This document shows, in pieces, positions 56,951-64,000 of a DNA stretch of 64,000 nt. A program made the position numbers and the translations under genes. The notes under the pieces were generated by a model. The model did no database searches. It saw nothing but the letters and a program-made list of their open reading frames with translations, and had not been told where the DNA came from. Position 1 is the first letter of the stretch; each line of letters begins with the position of its first letter. Source of the DNA: Heterobilharzia americana (lineage: Eukaryota; Platyhelminthes; Trematoda; Strigeidida; Schistosomatidae); contig OX104128.1 in the NCBI GenBank assembly GCA_944470555.2, forward strand, positions 57,357,257-57,421,256. Direction: 5' to 3'.

Positions 56951-59900
56951 ATACAGAATGGGAAATCGTCTTACATTCCCTTGTGTATTCTACGTGACAT
57001 GACTAATGAAATATTCAAAGGGGCAGTTTCAGAAACAGTCCACTTCGCTGTCATCATATATTTTTCGAAATTCTAACTGGTGCACTAAGTCTGCGTAGTA
57101 GGCTGCGCAGGTTACACCCGAGATGTCAGGTATGTGTCCTCGTAAAAGGAAGAGGCTAATGGTGAGCCAAACTCTTCCCAATAAACCTTGTGCATATGTG
57201 GCCCGTGCTTACCGTTTTTCCTACTGGCTGCGTGTAAGCGTGTGCCACCGACCTTAGGAACTTTTGCATCACACTGCACTGCATGAGGATCGTCCTTCTA
57301 CGAGATCGCGAGGAGATAATGTTGAAGGAATGACTGATGAACATTTGCTTGGACAATACCCCAAATATGTTGAATACTTTTTACCGAAGCAAATGTTTTC
57401 CCACGAACTGAAGTGCGTTTTCGTGTGCTAATGCCCATGAATAATGCTAGAACTATGGAAAGTTAGTAGTGTTTAACTTCGTCGTTAGTTGACAGCCTGT
57501 GGAGATGCGTGTGAACGAGCGACTTGTTATGATAACCTAGATTTCTCCAAAAATGTTGAAAACTTGTGAACTGGCATACTTCTCTACGGAGTGAGGAATT
57601 ACCTACAATAAATCGGTAACCTGAAGCCATGGAGTGATTGGTAGTTTCCCTGCATTCGCACCTGAATGAAAACTGGCCCACGCACTGATACGATGGTTTT
57701 CAGAAACTTGCGGAACAGTGTACATGTGCCCGCAACAACCCATCGGTATACTCGGAAAGCAGTTATTGAGAAGTGAAGCCTGTATTATGAAGTGAGATAG
57801 TGGTGTTAGTTACATGATAATATGTATCCGTGTGAGCAGCCATGCGTAAATGACATTCTAGAGGGCATGTTCAACGTCGTTTGCCCATAGGAAAAGAAAA
57901 TAGGTGAGCATGTTAGATGGTGCATTAAAGGTGTTCTTGAAACCCAACTTCAAAGAGGAACACTGACCTACATCACTTTACTTTTCATCCTCCATTGCTT
58001 ATGCAGTAAAGTTTACATGTGTAATCCATAATGGCATCCAGGTGTAAGGAATAGGTGGAAGTGGGCTGGGTTAACCTGTCCGTAAGGGCTCTCGTTCGTA
58101 CTTAAAACGGTGGTGGGCGTAAATCTCGCTACTGAAAGGTAGGCAAATGTTAAGGATTGGAATGGGTGAGCAGCCTATGGCTCATCATTGTGCAGCTGTC
58201 TTCCGGCAGCGTTCACGCCCTCATCTACTTAATCGATGCAGCGCTTCATCAGGTCTGTGACCTGTACATAACTATATCTGCCCTTGAACTGAGACATTTG
58301 CCTGTAAAGCCTGCGCTTCGTAGGACGGTAGTCAGCAACTCCCGGTTAAACGCTTTCGATCCCTGCGTAGGCAGTGCTAATGCGCAGCTCACTACCCATC
58401 CATCACTGACAGTTTCGCAGCACAAGGGTGACTTCATTTAGCAAACCATAATATGTCAACCTACCGCCAAACTTTTGGATTTGCAAGCAAATTATAAACA
58501 CGTGTCAACAGGGGAGCAGAATGGTTTGCTAAAACATGCGGGAACATCCCCTGATCTATATCAACTTCCATATTCCCATAACCATCTACAACGAAAACCC
58601 AGTTAGATAGCTTGCCTTCGATATACACTGCTGCTGGCAATTTAAAGTCCATTACAGCCTTTCTTGCTGCACAAAGACTCAGAATGTCAAGGATTGGCCG
58701 AAGCCTTATGGGTCCAGCATACCCTTGTTTTCCGGCACTCAGCAGTTTCATTTCCAGCTTCTTCCTTTCGCTCCTTCTACGATCCCACTGGTACGCTTTC
58801 CAAATCGATGTACGCAGCTCACCACACTTCCTTAGCCTCCTTTTCATCTGCATATTGAGGCTTTCGACTCTATTTTCAGTGTTATTATCCAATGTTAGGA
58901 CCCCATTAGGGAATACAGGAGACCAAAGTCAATTACAGTTCATCCACGTGCGATTTAAACGCCTCCCTGTATGTTGACTGATAGCGTTGATGATGCGATT
59001 AAACGCATAAAACTTGTATTGGACGTCAGTATACTGTTAGTGTTTCACCTGCTGATAGATTCTTCTCGAACTAATCTGCACGAATATTGGATTCCGTGTC
59101 CACAAGTTGAGCACACATAAACACTTGAAGTGCTTACCTTTTTACGCGCGGCTGTGCGCACGTGGGATGCACATAGGACTACAGCCATGTCAGGGAAGAC
59201 AGTTATAATAACAATACATTTCATACAACATAGGTTGCATGAATACAAACCAGTTCACAGGTCTGATCATTATGGTAATGAGAAATGACCATTATGTACA
59301 ATGTTAAGCTGTATATCAGATACCGTTATTCATGGCATATGGGAGGCGTGCTGAAGAAGGCTCAGTTAGAAATTAGGAATTACTCCGTCATTATTTCAAT
59401 CTTCCAATATTCTTGAAGGTGGGACGGGCAGTGCAGTCTTGACCTTGGGGTGTGTGCGTTCGTTATAAGGTTTCAACGGCGTGGTGAACACTGACAAATG
59501 CAATTTCTAGGATTTCACTTGAATGCAGGGCTGGTTAGGTAAACCTAAAAAGTGGACGACAAAAACGAGCAGCAGGCGAAATTCGAAACAGGAGCACAAA
59601 AGTACGCAGGTTCTGGGCAAGGAGTGTTTTTATGAGCATTTTTGCATGGGGATGAACCAGCTTGAGAGAGGTTCATGGCACTATATGCCGCCAGGCTACT
59701 GGGGGTTCTCGATTTCACTGGGTAGCCTTGCTTATTGTTAAGACCTTTAGATCTCCAGGGCATTTCGCCTGGTGATACTGGATTCAGCAACAGAGCTAAA
59801 GAGGTGGGCTGCACAGACTGGTCTGCCTGTGTGATATGATCGAATTGACGGCCTTGGGATACTTGTTATCCATCACTAAGACTTTTTTTGTCACCCAGGT

Positions 59901-62329
59901 CCGTAGATACCATATTTATGCACATTGGTGGTATGGAGTCTGCATTTCTTATGCCCCCTGTTGCATTTATAAGTTCTTCACCGGTAACTAGGAGCGGCGT
60001 AAAGGTCAGTGATGTTCTAGTTAGCTTGTCACCCTCACAACTCATTAACTGCCCTCTACTTTCGGCATTTTGCCGTTTTAGAGAAGACAGAGACGTCAGT
60101 CGCTACGGAATTTCTATGTGCGACTTCAATAAAAAGTCAAGTCAGGAGATATCTTAGCCTTGCCATATAGTGCTGTGAATACTTTAATTCTCTGAGAGCC
60201 AGGGAAGCATCATGCATCGCACGGCGAGTTAAACTGAAATAGAACAGGACACGGGAACCTGTTTGTTCTTCTCCTTAGGCGACGAACACTACAAGCTGAG
60301 CCAGCCAAGCCGCATGCATGTAAAAAATCAGTCTTAAGCCGCTATAGTAAGGACTTGTCGGGGACGTTGAAGACTACCGAATTTCGGGATCAAGCCTGTT
60401 GTAAGGCTCAATTCCAGAATAAACTGGTTTGTGACAATTTATGTGATCATCCAACAAAAGAGTGTCAACCGAGCCCCCTTTCACATCTGGCGAGTCCAAT
60501 TCTTTATGCGATCGCAACCTTTCCTACCTTTGTTTACCCCTGAATTCAGGAATCTCTAACTCTTGCCCATCATCCAACTGCTGTGCCTTCAATCAAACCG
60601 GAGAGATCACCTTACCTAACGGCAACACATCTACTCCTAAAGCCATGCAACAGAGGTCGGTTAACAGCCAATATATCTCCTAGTCAATGCTGCACAGTTT
60701 AATGTGAAATTTATGAAGTTTTACATGTGTGTAATATTCACCATCGTTGAACGATGATTCTTCCGGCCTTTGACTACTTGCGCCACAACAAATATTTCTA
60801 GTATTATCATTCTGAATTTCTGGGAAAGACAACACCCGAAGAGTGAGAAATGCCTGAATCCAGATATTCAACTGGAATAAATGATTACATGGATACTTTC
60901 TTATTCCTGAAATCCTTGAGGCAAGTTGTTCTTGGTCAATAAAGCTGCGAACATGCAAATTGCTGTTAAAATAGACGTTTACCTGACGAATCACTGGGTG
61001 TTTGCAGATGGGTCAGTCACGTCGACCACTCACAACCCAAACACCGAATGCTGCGCCGTTTGATTCCAATATAGCGTTAAAAAGGAATCGTGAATGGTAA
61101 TGAGCCAGATTCATAACGATATGTATGTACCGCAGAGGGATATTTTCCTGTTCTTTTCATAACCTTAAGACGCTTGATATCACGACAGAGTTCAATGCCC
61201 TCCCCTCTGTACCGTTCAACACCGCTCAAACCTTTTACGCCTCTCTACAATTATCAATTTAATGATGCCTGTAAACTGGCTTCTTTCATGTTAAATTAAT
61301 AACCTGAGAATAAAAGTATAAATAAATAAATTCGGCAGAGGTGTTACTAAGACTGGCCTTATCATAGTGAACAGCTGTACAACTATTGGAGCCACAGCAT
61401 GAAATAACATCAAGAGGGACTTGCTTTGTATCTAAAGGTGGATCCATGGACATGTCACTTGTCCGTCTGAGATTGATTCAAGGAACACCTTGTACTTGCC
61501 AGGCACAGCAATGACGGTTTATTGAGTACCGTAGCAGCCAAAATCCAGTCATCTTGGCCTGAAAGCGGGAAATAACTAGGCGGTGCCAGCTAACCCGAAT
61601 CTGACAAGTTCCTGCGTTTTCTGTATAGCTTTAGAACTTCCGCGAGTCACGCAGTCAAGGGTTGGATCAAAAATATCAAAACACGGTTTGTAGTAAATCA
61701 GCAGTAGATTGGTATATTCGTACTCAACAGCCCCGCTGGGTAACCATACAGTCCAAACGTTCTCAGGCACAATTACACACCGACAGTCGATAAGATTATC
61801 CTCTACAAAACGGATCAAAAATTGTCTACCAGAATCAAACCAACAAATAAACGTTTCCAGTGGCCAGTCAAAGGAAAAACAACCAATTCACAGTGCAACC
61901 TTAGGTCGGGCCAAAATAAAGTGTTGGGCACAACAGAGCAACGCCACGTTGTCAAAAGTCCAGCGCCACACAACAGTAAAGTGAAACATTCCTGACAGGT
62001 CTCAACCTTACAAAGGCAAATAATCAGTAAAAGTCAAAGAAGACATTCAAACAATCAAATAACATCACATCGACTGAGGTCAAAGGCACAATATCCATTA
62101 AGAAGATGAAAATATCAAACAAATGTCGATACCGTCAAATAGGGTGATCAGTAGGGATTTTCAGATCATTTTTCCGTTACAGTTAGTTCTTGTAGTTGTT
62201 AGCCGGTGTACAGTTAAGGGGGAAAAAAGCTGGCGGTCGGAGCCTGAAAAATCAGTTTGTTCTGAGCGGATCCCAGCTCCATCTCAAGTGATTGTCAAGC
62301 CGGCTTTAAAGGGATTTGGACGAATTAGC
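56951..62329. other. Highly decayed region, no gene assigned
   Basis: The longest frame is 58461-58892 on - (RKCGELRTSIWKAYQWDRRR ... ), faintly like a LINE EN-RT linker. Other frames (59523-59814, 59888-60157, 60680-60994, 61576-61984) show no recognisable domain. Confidence 0.4.
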
Positions 62330-62850
62330 CTGGATCACTACTCTTGGTAAATTGTTTCCAATTTATCGATAAGGTAGCCATGATTAACGCGATCAAACGC
62401 TTTAGCAAAGTCTAGATAAACAACATTAACCAAATCTCGACGGTCGGTAGTACTAGTTCAACCGTCCACTGCGGTGAGCCGGTTAGTAAAGCAGGGGCAC
62501 CATTTTCTAAACCCACGCTACTTGGGTGTAAATAACTTAGCCGTTATAGAGTGATCAGCCTGTCCACCATAAATTGGCCATCCCACTACTCTAGAGGTAT
62601 CGGACAAGATGGTAACCGGTTCGTACTCCCTCTTGCCGCCTCGCGGACCTTATTTGAAAATTGGCGTCATGTCCCCCAACCCCCGAGGATGGAACGTCTT
62701 CCTACGACCCGGAGATACCTTCACTAACTTATTTAAAAGTTCAGCCAAGATTCATGCTCCTTCCAGCGGTACCGCCGCATGAATTCCGTCTGGTCCCGTA
62801 AATGCATCTTTTGTGAGCCTGGACAGTTTGCGCCGTACCAGCTCATTGCC
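62330..62850 (-). mobile_element. LINE reverse transcriptase fragment
   Basis: On -: LVRRKLSRLTKDAFTGPDGI (finger motif), DMTPIFK*GPRGGKREYEPV, then LVNVVYLDFAKAFDRVNHGY and LIDKLE (motif A). Several stops. Distinct from the + island at 56560. Confidence 0.82.
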
Positions 62851-63559
62851 GAAGTCTGCGACCTAGAGTCATACTTCGTAGTTGGGACATTCGTAAACCT
62901 CTGAGAAGATGGCCGATGACGAAGAGACTTCCAAATACTGATCAACCAGTTTCGGTGGCTTCAGTGTTGCAACTGGTTAGTCCTTGGGCCCTGCTGGCTG
63001 AGACCTCCGCTGCGGCCTGCAGGAGTAAAGTAGCGTAGCTAAACGATCCTTTCCGGTCATGGACAAACATGCTCGTTGGCCTAACTCAGTTCTGCTGGAG
63101 AAAGGCTCTCAGTGCATTCCTACACGTTCAGCCTAGTGGTATCTTCTTGACGTAAGTTACTTATCACCCTAGGCGACTCGAAGTACTTTCGCGTTGAAAG
63201 CGTAACACACCGGATGCTGGCATGCATGGTTTTACCGAGTATGAATAAGTGTTCATAGCCCTAATGCATAGTGAATCTCCTGACCTGTTTACTCTAGAGC
63301 CGTCCAAAGGGTTGGAGCGTTCAGCTGTCCAGAGTTCCAGCGATACTCATTGGAGGGTCCGATTGCTTTAGTTGTGCAGGTATACCGGAAGCCGATAACA
63401 ACTCGGTCACCTCTGCGCGAAGGGGAAGGATCGCTAGGCTGTAAATCAGTAATGCTAAGTAGCATAAAACCAAGGATACAAAAAGGGATGCAAAATCAAT
63501 ACTACAGGGAGCAAAGGAGAATGATTTCTTGGTTGCACCGTGTCCTCCGAGCTGGGTTG

Positions 63560-63610
63560 TTTAATCGTGAAGCTTTCATCGCCTTGCCAGACGACATCAT
63601 CAGCACTAAC
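63560..63610 (-). ncRNA. Hammerhead-like motif behind PLE endonuclease
   Basis: On -: GTG, core CTGATGA (63597-63603), an extra T, stem GTCGTC/GGCGAT with loop TGGCAA, GAAA (63574-63577), palindromic AGCT, NUH-like CTT, then CAC pairing with GTG. Stem I is only three sure pairs and the extra T between core and stem II is atypical, so this is a candidate only. Confidence 0.35.
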
Positions 63611-63778
63611 TTCAGTGTGAAGTCAGCTGTCAATATGTCTCTGGAAGTCATTTAGTGGCTTGCTCTGACGATGTGGTCTGTGGTTGGTTGTTTCCTCCGG
63701 TTTTTGTGTCATTGATTATATAGACTTTCCTGTTGGCTGTCCCTCTGCCTGACCTCTGACCTTTCTGTCGTTTGTCAA

Positions 63779-64000
63779 TTATCTGGTTGGTTGATAGGTC
63801 GGGTTTATCTCTGTACATCTGTTGGTTGCTGACTGACCTGAATGCCAAGTTTCTAGGAATTCCCTGATATTCTTTGTGTTTCCTCTGTCCAAAATTTCTA
63901 CATTGTCGAAATCGAATTCATGTTCACAATTATCCAAGTGCATTGAAATGAGTGACGAAATGTTGTAGCGTTTAACAGCCAATTGGTGCTCATGTAGACG
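63779..64000 (-). pseudogene. PLE GIY-YIG endonuclease C-terminus, runs off window
   Basis: Open on - from the window edge to TAA at 63779: SSLISMHLDNCEHEFDFDNV, EILDRGNTKNIREFLETWHS, TNRCTEINPTYQP. H-x(n)-GH-like, DF-D..E-ILDR and REFLE-W are the conserved end of the GIY-YIG domain in one PLE lineage, different from the CYQFTC-type PLEs earlier in the window. Upstream RT would lie beyond 64000. Confidence 0.8.

Noticed and set aside
58461..58892. 143-codon frame on - as a gene
   Set aside because: No start context, splice signals or domain; only faint likeness to a LINE linker region.

Overview
The window looks like nuclear DNA from a schistosome-type blood fluke (Trematoda). Three things support this. 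It is AT-rich, with small exons separated by kilobase introns. It is packed with decayed non-LTR retrotransposons, Penelope-like elements (PLEs) and tRNA-headed SINEs of the schistosome kind. Some SINEs carry hammerhead ribozymes very close to the motif known from the Schistosoma Sm-alpha repeat. No bacterial-style operon is present. The genus is an inference; I cannot name the species from sequence alone.

Host genes. Only two are recognisable, and both are partial. (1) The 3' end of CPSF1 (CPSF160, mRNA cleavage/polyadenylation) lies on + as four exons: 1-244, 4344-4473, 7062-7197 and 15092-15139 (stop). They splice in one consistent frame, and the introns are full of SINE, LINE and PLE insertions. 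(2) The last exon of an ENSA/ARPP-19 (endosulfine) gene lies on - at 29542-29880. It carries the FDSGDY Greatwall-site motif and a threonine-rich C-terminal extension.

Repeat families. An RTE-clade LINE has one near-complete copy (about 32003-35361) with an (ATA)n tail and a probable target-site duplication, plus two 3' fragments. A second LINE, called B here, has a near-complete copy at 36090-39890 (-), and a relative B' occurs as many 3' fragments. CR1-like LINEs include a nearly complete 4.5 kb copy at 43450-48000 (-) with a PHD-like ORF1, EN and RT. PLEs are present as eight fragments, several showing RT or GIY-YIG domains. A Ty3/gypsy pol remnant lies at 52600-53560 (-). There are three tRNA-headed SINE families: S1 (Sm-alpha-like), S2 and S3. 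All three contain a hammerhead-type core in their tail.

Layout. 1-15.4 kb is the CPSF1 3' gene with repeats in its introns. 15.4-29.5 kb is PLE/LINE/SINE mosaic. 29.5-29.9 kb is the endosulfine exon. 30.9-35.4 kb is a nested structure: a TA microsatellite, a 205-bp inverted repeat around a PLE fragment, then a full RTE insertion. 36-40.6 kb is LINE B. 42.9-54.9 kb is mainly CR1-type LINEs plus gypsy. 55-64 kb is strongly decayed, with isolated RT islands and a PLE endonuclease tail at the right edge.

The most interesting signals are the hammerhead-bearing SINEs: an intact ribozyme inside a tandem dimer at 9.94-10.29 kb, a second ribozyme class in S2, and a possible ribozyme-like element behind the PLE endonuclease at 63.56-63.61 kb. 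Also notable are the repeated head-to-head SINE pairs and the large near-perfect inverted repeat at 30.9-32.0 kb.
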